DNA from: DTJG01 sp964532995
GTDB lineage: Bacteria > Ratteibacteria > UBA8468 > B48-G9 > DTJG01
Assembly: GCA_964532995.1 (NCBI GenBank)
Contig: CAZHJN010000039.1
Coordinates: forward strand, 1 to 16,585
Reading direction: 5' to 3'
DNA length: 16,585 nucleotides
Part shown: positions 1-5,889 of the stretch, piece after piece
Layout of the letters: each line of letters starts with the position of its first letter
Position numbering within the stretch: the stretch's first letter is position 1
Notes under the pieces: model-generated
Told to the model about the DNA's origin: nothing
Seen by the model: only the letters and a program-made list of their open reading frames with translations
Databases searched by the model: none
Made by a program: the position numbers and the translations under genes

Positions 1-210
1 CGAGCTGAGCCGTAGTGGGAGGCGAAGCCGCTCAAATCCCTCACCCTCCGCTTTAACATCCTGAAAGGGATTTGAACTGGAGCGAAGACGTTTAGGTCCG
101 AGCAAGCGAGGACCTGTGCGGAGGGCCGACCCTGAGCGTTGTGAGAGCGAAGGGCGCTCAAATCCCTCACCCTCCGCTTTAGCATCCTGAAAGGGATTTG
201 AACTGGAGCG

Positions 211-269
211 GTGCTGGTGCGAAGAAGAATGAGCACCGTATAGCACTGAGGGCGAGTCGGTGAGCCCTC
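211..269. repeat. Two-hairpin repeat unit, copy 1
   Basis: The first hairpin pairs GTGCT (211-215) with AGCAC (242-246) and GGTGC (216-220) with GCACC (233-237), leaving a 12-nt loop and a GTAT bulge at 238-241. The second pairs GAGGGC (248-253) with GCCCTC (264-269) around the 10-nt loop GAGTCGGTGA. The same architecture recurs at 333-392 with different stem sequences. It lies between a module B copy and a module C copy. Confidence 0.8.
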
Positions 270-332
270 TGACCGAAGCGTATTTTGCAAGAAGACGTTT
301 AGGTCCGAGCAAGCGAGGACCTGTGCGGAGGG

Positions 333-392
333 TTGCCGGTGTGATGAAGAAAGAACACCGTATGGCAAGCTCGCCGAGAAGGTGAGGCGAGC
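333..392. repeat. Two-hairpin repeat unit, copy 2
   Basis: TTGCC (333-337) pairs with GGCAA (364-368) and GGTGT (338-342) with ACACC (355-359), again with a 12-nt purine-rich loop and a GTAT bulge (360-363). GCTCGCC (369-375) pairs with GGCGAGC (386-392) around loop GAGAAGGTGA. Compared with 211-269 the stem bases change on both sides so that pairing is kept. Here the unit sits inside the outer 8-bp stem, between modules C and D. Confidence 0.8.
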
Positions 393-440
393 CGGATCGA
401 CCCTGAGCGTTGTGAGAGCGAAGGGCGCTCAAATCCCTCA

Positions 441-455
441 CCCTCCGCTTTTTTT
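441..455 (+). terminator. Possible rho-independent terminator at end of repeat cluster
   Basis: The 3' half of the outer stem, CCCTCCGC (441-448), pairs with GCGGAGGG at 325-332 (or with the copy at 118-125) and is followed at once by seven T (449-455). This would end a plus-strand transcript of the repeat cluster. The long distance between the stem halves makes it weaker than a compact terminator. Eight C follow at 457-464. Confidence 0.4.
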
Positions 456-515
456 ACCCCCCCCAATGTGTCTTCCTTTGCAGTTTATTGCCAATCACAA
501 TAAAATCTATATATT

Positions 516-1001
516 ATGAAAACTTTTCCATCCAACTGGAAAATCGCTCTGATAAGAACATCAGGCGCTGTTGTGATAATAGTATTGACCTGGTTATTTT
601 TTATCCAGTGGTTCAGGACATTCGGAATGAGCATGGAACCCACAATACACGATGGTGCAATAGTTTTTGTCAACAAACTTGTTTACAGATTCAAGCCCGT
701 TAAGAGAGGCGACATCATTGTTTTCAGAACATCAAACAGACCATATGTGTATTTTATAAAAAGGGTTATTGCTTTCTCAGGTGAAAAGGTTGAATTTAAA
801 GATGGAAATCTTTTTATTAATGACAGGCATGTCGAAGAACCATATTTGTCGGAAAAAGGTAACTGGAATGTTGAGGCATTTATTGTAAAAGATGGCAAAA
901 TATTTGTTTGCGGAGACAACAGACTTACTGATTGGATGTTTCATTTTCATCCGCAGATTTCAATGAAAAATATAACCGGCAGAGCGATTGGATACAGATG
1001 A
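516..1001 (+). CDS. lepB: Signal peptidase I (S26 family), short form
   Basis: Membrane serine-lysine protease expected to cut signal peptides from exported proteins on the outer face of the cytoplasmic membrane. The 161-residue product has one N-terminal membrane segment (about 14-33), then the catalytic serine box GMSMEPT with Ser39, the lysine box YFIKRVIA with Lys82, and GDNR at 133-136. It is short but complete for a one-span S26 enzyme. Odd: the stretch after GDNR, usually SxDSR, reads DWMFH, so three normally conserved residues are changed although the flanking GRA motif aligns without gaps. There is no clear ribosome binding site before the ATG, but an in-frame TAA at 501-503 rules out a longer protein. 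Its TGA overlaps the next ATG (ATGA), indicating coupling. A specialised substrate range is possible (inference). Confidence 0.9.
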   Translation: MKTFPSNWKIALIRTSGAVVIIVLTWLFFIQWFRTFGMSMEPTIHDGAIVFVNKLVYRFKPVKRGDIIVFRTSNRPYVYFIKRVIAFSGEKVEFKDGNLFINDRHVEEPYLSEKGNWNVEAFIVKDGKIFVCGDNRLTDWMFHFHPQISMKNITGRAIGYR

Positions 1002-1462
1002 AAAGAAAAAAGAGAATTCTGTTTTTGAAAATACTTTTTCTTCTTGTGCTATCCATCGGAGTCTCCATATGTATAAAGATTATCTTTTTCCCTGACGAAA
1101 ATGCGAAAATAAGAAAAACCATTTCCATGGTAATTGATGAACTTGAAAATAAAAACATTGGCGATTTCATAAAACATTTCACGCTTGATTACAGAGATTG
1201 TTTCGGCAACACTTACGGCACGCTTTATATCTATTTAAAAAACAATGTTGATATGCTGAAAAGTATTGATATAGGACTGGGTCAGATGGAAATAGAAATT
1301 GAAAAACCCGATGCCACTGTTAGATTTATGGCAAAGGCTATTGTGGTAACATCAGATGGCGAGGTATATAAAGAGGCAGGCCGTTTTGTGCTGAAAATGC
1401 GAAAGGAAGATTTCAGATGGAAAATATATCGACTTGATGAAATGGAATACAATTTTGATTGA
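998..1462 (+). CDS. Membrane-anchored NTF2-like protein
   Basis: The 154-residue product starts with a lysine/arginine-rich tail (MKRKKR) and one membrane segment (about 7-27), with no lipobox seen. The rest, about 35-154, has the length and alternating pattern of a small alpha+beta NTF2-like fold: a first helix (ISMVIDELENKNIGDF), later strands around RFMAKAIVVTSDG and GRFVLKMRKEDFRWKIYRLDE. The family assignment is by look only; such domains serve as binding or scaffold modules and no catalytic residues are evident. I chose the ATG at 998 because it overlaps the lepB stop; an earlier in-frame ATG at 932 would lie deep inside lepB. It probably sits in the membrane facing outward and is translated together with the signal peptidase. 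Confidence 0.7.
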   Translation: MKRKKRILFLKILFLLVLSIGVSICIKIIFFPDENAKIRKTISMVIDELENKNIGDFIKHFTLDYRDCFGNTYGTLYIYLKNNVDMLKSIDIGLGQMEIEIEKPDATVRFMAKAIVVTSDGEVYKEAGRFVLKMRKEDFRWKIYRLDEMEYNFD

Positions 1463-1553
1463 AGATTGCTTCTGTTAACACACAATTAATACAGGAAATT
1501 AAGGCTTTCCTATCCGCAAAGTACCAATTTTCAGGCTGATAGCAAAACAGGTC

Positions 1554-1582
1554 TTGACAAACAAAATGTAGTATATTAAAAT
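1554..1582 (+). promoter_or_regulatory. Sigma-70-type promoter of the nrdR-nrdD operon
   Basis: A perfect -35 box TTGACA (1554-1559) is followed after 17 bp by TAAAAT (1577-1582). The predicted start of transcription is near 1589, giving a leader of only about 16 nt before the nrdR ATG. It is the only strong promoter seen in the 143-bp gap between the NTF2-like gene and nrdR. Confidence 0.75.
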
Positions 1583-1590
1583 CACAAAGA

Positions 1591-1606
1591 GCACAATATA
1601 TTGCGA
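1591..1606 (+). promoter_or_regulatory. NrdR-box-like operator over the transcription start
   Basis: GCACAATATATTGCGA matches 13 of 16 positions of the NrdR-box consensus as I recall it (ACACWATATATWGTGT); its core CAATATATTG is a perfect palindrome. It lies just downstream of the -10 box and runs into the A of the nrdR start codon, a position fit for repression. NrdR boxes usually come in pairs; upstream I see only a poor candidate at 1566-1581 with the wrong spacing. Autoregulation by NrdR when ATP/dATP is high is the likely meaning. Confidence 0.65.
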
Positions 1607-2091
1607 TGAAATGTCCATATTGCGGGTTCCTTGAAGACAGGGTTATTGATTCCAGAGAAAGCGAAGATGGTCGGCAGATCAGAAGAAGAAGAGAATGCCT
1701 TCGTTGCGAAAAAAGATATACAACCTATGAGGAAATTGAAGAAAAATCTCTGGTTGTTGTAAAAAAAGATGGAAGAAGAGAAAAATTTATGAGAGAAAAA
1801 GTTTTCGCCGGTATTCAGAAAGCATGTGAAAAAAGGCCCATAAGTACCCAGCAGATTTCTCTGGTTGTTGATGAAATTGAACAGGACCTCAAACAAAGAT
1901 TTGAAAAAGAGGTTTCTTCAATGGATATCGGTAATGCTATCGTTGATAAACTTCGCAATCTTGATGAAGTTGCCTATGTGCGTTTTGCATCAGTATACAG
2001 ACAGTTTAAAGATATATCTGAATTTCAGAAGGAAGTTGAGAAAATAAAGGGGGACAGTGATGGCGGAGGGAATAAACAGCAGGAAAATTGA
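1606..2091 (+). CDS. nrdR: Transcriptional repressor NrdR
   Basis: Zinc- and nucleotide-dependent repressor of ribonucleotide reductase genes. The 161-residue protein has the family layout: a zinc ribbon with Cys3/Cys6 (CPYC) and Cys31/Cys34 (CLRC), the basic stretch RRRREC between, then an ATP-cone at about 49-139 that senses ATP versus dATP. The length is normal. It starts at ATG 1606 directly after a promoter and a NrdR-box-like palindrome; there is no Shine-Dalgarno sequence in the very short leader. Its 3' end overlaps the start of nrdD by about 30 bp, so both are one operon and NrdR probably controls itself and the reductase together. The C-terminal tail (GDSDGGGNKQQEN) lies in the overlap and is not conserved-looking. 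Confidence 0.96.
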   Translation: MKCPYCGFLEDRVIDSRESEDGRQIRRRRECLRCEKRYTTYEEIEEKSLVVVKKDGRREKFMREKVFAGIQKACEKRPISTQQISLVVDEIEQDLKQRFEKEVSSMDIGNAIVDKLRNLDEVAYVRFASVYRQFKDISEFQKEVEKIKGDSDGGGNKQQEN

Positions 2092-4432
2092 ATTTATCCG
2101 CAAGAGGGATGGTCGAATAGTCCCTTTTGAAAAAACAAAGATAGCCGATGCTATCTTCAAAGCAGCAAAAAGCGTGGGTGGCCAGGATAGATATCTTGCT
2201 GAAGACCTTGCAGAAGCCGTAACTGTTTATCTCAATAAGGAATTTCTGGGGAAAATCCCTGCAGTGGAAGAAATTCAGGATATTGTGGAAAAAGTTCTTA
2301 TAAAAACCGGTCATGCAAAGACAGCCAAAGCCTATATACTTTATAGAGAAAAAAGAACAAGAATAAGACAGATCAAAAAAGGTATCATTGAAAAAGATAT
2401 TCTTGAAGAACAAAAGGAAATTTCAAAGATAAAAGAATCCACAGATCTGAGCCTTTTTGTAAGAACAAGCGAAGAAGATATTGTTCTCTGGGATATCGAC
2501 AGAATTGTGGATTCTCTGATAAAAGAAACAGGAATGGAACAGAATATAGCAAGATTCATCGCAGGAGAGGTGGAAAAAGAAATTATGGCCTCAAAGGTGA
2601 AAAATCTTACCGCTCCTCTTATAAGAGAGCTTGTAAATGCAAAACTTGTGGAATTTGGGATGGAGGATGCAAGAAGGAAATATACCAGACTTGGTCTTCC
2701 CCTCTACGATGTAAAGAATATAATCTTCAGTCCGAACAAGGAAAATGCAAACATTCCTCACAACCCTGAAGCAACCAATCTGACTCTGGCAGAACAGATA
2801 AAGAAAGAATTTGCACTTCTTGAGGTCTTTTCACCGGAGATTTCCGATGCGCATCTGCGTGGTGATATACACCTGCATGACCTTGGATTTATTGACAGGC
2901 CATATTGTTCCGGCCAGTCCCTTGAATATGTGAAAAAATTCGGTCTGCACCTGCCAAATGCCCTTTCAATCGCAAAACCCGCAAGACATCCAGAAACCCT
3001 GCTGGCCCATATGGTCAAGTTTTCTGCTGCTTTGCAGGGTCATTTCAATGGCGCAATTGGCTGGGATGCTGTTAATGTGTTCTTTGCACCTTTTCTTGAA
3101 GGACTTTCAGAGGTTGAAACAAAACAGCTCGCCCAGATGTTAATATATGAATACAGTCAGCAGGCAGTTGCAAGGGGGGGGCAAGCAATCTTCAGCGATA
3201 TCAATCTGTACTGGGAAATCCCTGACCATTTTATTAACGTACCTGCCATCGGTCCGGGTGGATATGAAACCGGCAAAAAATACGGCCAATATCAGGAAAC
3301 AGCGCAGAAATTCGCAAAGGCACTTTTTGAGGTTTATCTTGAAGGTGATGGAATTGGCAGGCCTTTCTTTTTTCCAAAACCACTTCTCCACATAACAAAC
3401 AGATTTTTTGAAACTCCGGGCTGGGAAGAATTTCTCGAACTGGTGTGTCTTGTGGCTGCTGAAAAAGGTAATCCTTACTTTGTTTTTGACCGGGATAATA
3501 CGGCAAGAATAAGCGAATGCTGCAGATTATCGTTTAAACTTGAAGCCTCTGATATAAATGATGCTAAAACCCCATGGAAAATGAGGTTTTCTGCCCTGCA
3601 AAATGTAACCCTCAATCTTCCGAGGGTTGCATATATGGCAGAACATGACGATCAGAAACTCTTTCAAACTCTTGACAGTTTAATGAGTCTTGCTGTAAAG
3701 GCACATATTGAAAAACGTCATTTCATTAAGGAAATTCTTTCTTCCGGACAGAACGGACCTCTGGCACTTTTAACAATGAATCTTGATGGAGAACCCTATC
3801 TGAGGATGCACAGAGTCACTCATCTTATAGGACTGCTCGGACTTAATGAAATGGTGCAGTACCATACAGGCAAACAGATGCATGAATCAGAGGAATCTTT
3901 CAAATTCGGACTGAAGGTTATATCCTACCTGAAAATTCTATGCGACCGAAAAGCAAAAGAACACGGTTACAGGTTTGTACTTGAACAAACCCCTGCTGAA
4001 TCCACAGCATACAGGCTTGCAAGACTTGACTATGAACATTTTCCTTCAAAAAGTGCTGAAATTCTTAAAGGTTCAACACCGGAGAGGGTTTATTACACAA
4101 ATTCAACATATCTTAATATTTCAGAACCTCTTTCACCTATAGAAAGAGTCAAGAAAGAAGGCATCTTTCATCCGCTCATAGAAGCAGGCGCGCTTACACA
4201 TATCTGGCTTGGTGAAAGCAGGCCTGATGCGAAAACGCTTGTAAATTTTGTTGTTAAGGCTTTTAATAATACGAAAAATGCTCAGATTGCTTTCAGCCCT
4301 GAGTTCACTTCCTGCCTTGATTGCGGAAGAATTTACAGAGGAATTTCTAAAGAATGTCCCTGGTGCTCCAGAACAGAAAAAGGTGTGATAAAAATAAATT
4401 CAGAGAAAACTGTTGAACAATTAAAAATCTAA
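2060..4432 (+). CDS. nrdD: Anaerobic ribonucleoside-triphosphate reductase, large part lacking the glycyl-radical motif
   Basis: Class III reductase making dNTPs from NTPs under anaerobic conditions. The product (790 residues) begins with an ATP-cone (about 8-100, KRDGRIVPFEKTKIADAI), the allosteric activity domain. The ten-stranded barrel follows, with typical stretches such as HLHDLGF, QGHFNGAIGWDAVN, SECCRL (Cys487/488, candidate thiyl-radical cysteine region) and VTLNLPR. Near the C-terminus is the zinc ribbon CLDCG...CPWC (about 752-769). Odd: normal NrdD continues into the glycyl-radical motif RVxGY, but here translation ends about 20 residues after the ribbon, and the motif is in the next gene. 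ATG 2060 is preferred over the adjacent GTG 2057 because AGGGGG (2048-2053) is then 6 nt away. An eight-G run lies at 3174-3181 with the frame kept. No NrdG activase is in the window. Confidence 0.93.
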   Translation: MAEGINSRKIEFIRKRDGRIVPFEKTKIADAIFKAAKSVGGQDRYLAEDLAEAVTVYLNKEFLGKIPAVEEIQDIVEKVLIKTGHAKTAKAYILYREKRTRIRQIKKGIIEKDILEEQKEISKIKESTDLSLFVRTSEEDIVLWDIDRIVDSLIKETGMEQNIARFIAGEVEKEIMASKVKNLTAPLIRELVNAKLVEFGMEDARRKYTRLGLPLYDVKNIIFSPNKENANIPHNPEATNLTLAEQIKKEFALLEVFSPEISDAHLRGDIHLHDLGFIDRPYCSGQSLEYVKKFGLHLPNALSIAKPARHPETLLAHMVKFSAALQGHFNGAIGWDAVNVFFAPFLEGLSEVETKQLAQMLIYEYSQQAVARGGQAIFSDINLYWEIPDHFINVPAIGPGGYETGKKYGQYQETAQKFAKALFEVYLEGDGIGRPFFFPKPLLHITNRFFETPGWEEFLELVCLVAAEKGNPYFVFDRDNTARISECCRLSFKLEASDINDAKTPWKMRFSALQNVTLNLPRVAYMAEHDDQKLFQTLDSLMSLAVKAHIEKRHFIKEILSSGQNGPLALLTMNLDGEPYLRMHRVTHLIGLLGLNEMVQYHTGKQMHESEESFKFGLKVISYLKILCDRKAKEHGYRFVLEQTPAESTAYRLARLDYEHFPSKSAEILKGSTPERVYYTNSTYLNISEPLSPIERVKKEGIFHPLIEAGALTHIWLGESRPDAKTLVNFVVKAFNNTKNAQIAFSPEFTSCLDCGRIYRGISKECPWCSRTEKGVIKINSEKTVEQLKI

Positions 4433-4445
4433 CATGGAGGGGAAA

Positions 4446-4751
4446 GTGGACAGAGGAAAATTTATAGAACATCTCAAAAATTATCCTCATCTCTACGAAT
4501 TTGAAGAAAAACAGGATAATGGATATGCTGGAGTGCTTGTGAAAGATAAAGAATACAGCACCCTGACATTTTTTACCGATCAGGTAATTCAGGAAAAAGA
4601 ACTTGTGGATCTGCTGAAACAGACCCACCACGGAAAAAATGTTGAGTGGATAAGCAGGGTAACAGGATATTTTTCAAAAATTAACTCCTGGAATAAAGGT
4701 AAAAAAGAAGAGTTCAAGGACAGATATAGAACCGGTAATATCACAAAATAA
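4446..4751 (+). CDS. Stand-alone NrdD glycyl-radical domain
   Basis: A 101-residue protein whose C-terminal third reads like the missing end of NrdD: EWISRVTGYFSKINSWNKG followed by KKEEFKDRY. RVTGY holds Gly74, the predicted glycyl-radical site. The first 65 residues are not part of the usual motif and may dock onto the NrdD core. I chose GTG 4446 because GGAGG (4436-4440) lies 5 nt before it; ATG 4434 in the same frame has no ribosome binding site and would add four residues. It is 13 nt downstream of nrdD, in the +1 frame, so it is a separate cistron. It is expected to be activated by an NrdG enzyme and to work in trans with NrdD. The 3' end overlaps the convergent MFS gene by 11 bp. Separate small NRDD-domain proteins may exist elsewhere; I cannot check. 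Confidence 0.85.
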   Translation: MDRGKFIEHLKNYPHLYEFEEKQDNGYAGVLVKDKEYSTLTFFTDQVIQEKELVDLLKQTHHGKNVEWISRVTGYFSKINSWNKGKKEEFKDRYRTGNITK

Positions 4752-5889
4752 ACATAAGTCCTGCTGCTGCGATAAATCCGAGGCTACCTCCAAACCCGAA
4801 GGTTACAGCAGGACCGAATGTTTGCCAGAGTAATCCAGCAATAATCGACGCCGGAAGAAGCCCTATTCCACAAAGTGTGGCATGTAATCCAAGCATTGAA
4901 GCCCTTACTTCTGCAGGTGCAAGCTGACTTACAAGTGACTTCTCCACGCCTTCTGTAAGCGCCATGTAAAATCCGTAAAGACCGAGAGAAAGAATATAAA
5001 AAAGTATACTTCCCTTCAATACAAAAAGCCAGTAAACAATGCCGTATACAGCATATCCGGTGATAATAACAATTTTCTGACCTATAATGTCAGAAAGTTT
5101 TCCACATGGAATGGACATCGCAGCATATATGAAATTGAAAACAAGATATGCCAGCATCACGGTTATTAGCGAACCCGTATCATTCTGAATCTTCAAAAGC
5201 AGAAACTGATTGGACGAGTTGCCGAGAGAAAAAATAAATGTAAAAATCAAAAACAATTTTAGCTTCTTTGGAAGCTTTCTGAAAGACAAATCAATCCTCT
5301 GTCTCTTTAAATCTTCTCTCTGTCTGTCACGAACAGCAAAAAGTAAGAGCCAGCCAATAATTGCAGGAATTATCGAGATGGCAAATATGCGTTTGTACAG
5401 AGCGGCATCAGAGGAATGATTTCCCATTTTTGATAGGATAATTATTACCGCAAGAACCCCTGTGAAGGCACCAAGCGTATCCATTGCCCTGTGCACACCA
5501 TAGGCAAAACCTCTTTTCTCTCTATCCGAGTAATCCGCAATAAGAGCATCTCTCGGTGCAGTTCTTATACCCTTACCAATTCTATCAATCATTCTTCCGG
5601 TAAAGATATGCTGCCAGGAACCTGCCAGAACAAAAAATATCTTGCCAGCCCAGGAAAATCCGTATCCAAAAATTGCAAGAATCTTTCTTTTCTGGATCCT
5701 GTCTGAAAAGTGCCCGGAAAAAACCTTGAGCAGGCTTGCCAGACTTTCTGCCAGACCTTCAATCAGACCGAGCACTGAAACATTAGCACCTATCACCGCT
5801 GTCAGAAAAACAGGAATCAGCGGATACACCATCTCAGTGCTTACATCCACAAAAAAACTGACAAAACCGAGGATGAAGATTTGTCTCAC
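4741..5889 (-). CDS. MFS transporter
   Basis: A 382-residue integral membrane protein with about 11-12 hydrophobic segments. The N-terminus (FVSFFVDVSTEMVYPLIPVF) and the loop GRMIDRIGKGIRTAPRDAL between the early helices are hallmarks of a major facilitator subgroup often annotated only as permease. The substrate cannot be read from sequence; export of a small molecule is the usual role. The start is GTG 5889, whose GTGA overlaps the TGA of the upstream CHASE2/HD-GYP gene, so it is the last gene of that operon and is translated by coupling. Its end overlaps the convergent glycyl-radical gene by 11 bp. Link to signalling may mean that the exported compound or an envelope state is sensed by the upstream receptor (inference). 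Confidence 0.9.
   Translation of the reverse strand: MRQIFILGFVSFFVDVSTEMVYPLIPVFLTAVIGANVSVLGLIEGLAESLASLLKVFSGHFSDRIQKRKILAIFGYGFSWAGKIFFVLAGSWQHIFTGRMIDRIGKGIRTAPRDALIADYSDREKRGFAYGVHRAMDTLGAFTGVLAVIIILSKMGNHSSDAALYKRIFAISIIPAIIGWLLLFAVRDRQREDLKRQRIDLSFRKLPKKLKLFLIFTFIFSLGNSSNQFLLLKIQNDTGSLITVMLAYLVFNFIYAAMSIPCGKLSDIIGQKIVIITGYAVYGIVYWLFVLKGSILFYILSLGLYGFYMALTEGVEKSLVSQLAPAEVRASMLGLHATLCGIGLLPASIIAGLLWQTFGPAVTFGFGGSLGFIAAAGLMFIL

Larger units (their letters stand above)
1..456. repeat. Mosaic cluster of hairpin-forming repeats (gene-free)
   Basis: No credible gene lies here. The DNA is clearly richer in GC than the rest and is built from reused modules. Module A (25 bp) occurs at 30-54, 156-180 and 427-451; module B (about 27 bp) at 58-84 and 184-210; module C (42 bp) at 84-125 and 291-332; module D (29 bp) at 127-155 and 398-426. 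Copies of C and D are identical. An outer stem GCGGAGGG/CCCTCCGC closes 118-177 and again 325-448. Two further hairpins occur in two diverged copies, at 211-269 and 333-392. The left edge (1-54) is a cut-off variant D followed by A. Known analogies are REP/BIME-like clusters or a structured RNA; I cannot say which. The element runs off the left edge of the window. Confidence 0.85.

Noticed and set aside
119..177. A tRNA-Ser gene in the repeat cluster
   Set aside because: Only an acceptor-like stem and a T-arm-like part can be drawn; no D-arm or anticodon arm folds, the inner hairpin is too large, and no CCA follows.
1..456. CRISPR array or integron attC cassette array
   Set aside because: Repeats are of different kinds and lengths in a mosaic order, spacers are not regular, and no cas or integrase gene or attC core sites are seen.
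488..515. Promoter TTGCCA-16-TATATT for lepB
   Set aside because: Transcription would start after the lepB ATG at 516, and the next ATG would remove the membrane anchor.
932..997. Longer N-terminus for the NTF2-like protein
   Set aside because: It lies wholly inside the conserved end of lepB in another frame; the ATG at 998 overlaps the lepB stop as coupled genes do.
1566..1581. Second NrdR box upstream of the first
   Set aside because: Only the core matches, flanks fail, and the 25-bp centre distance does not fit the usual helical spacing.
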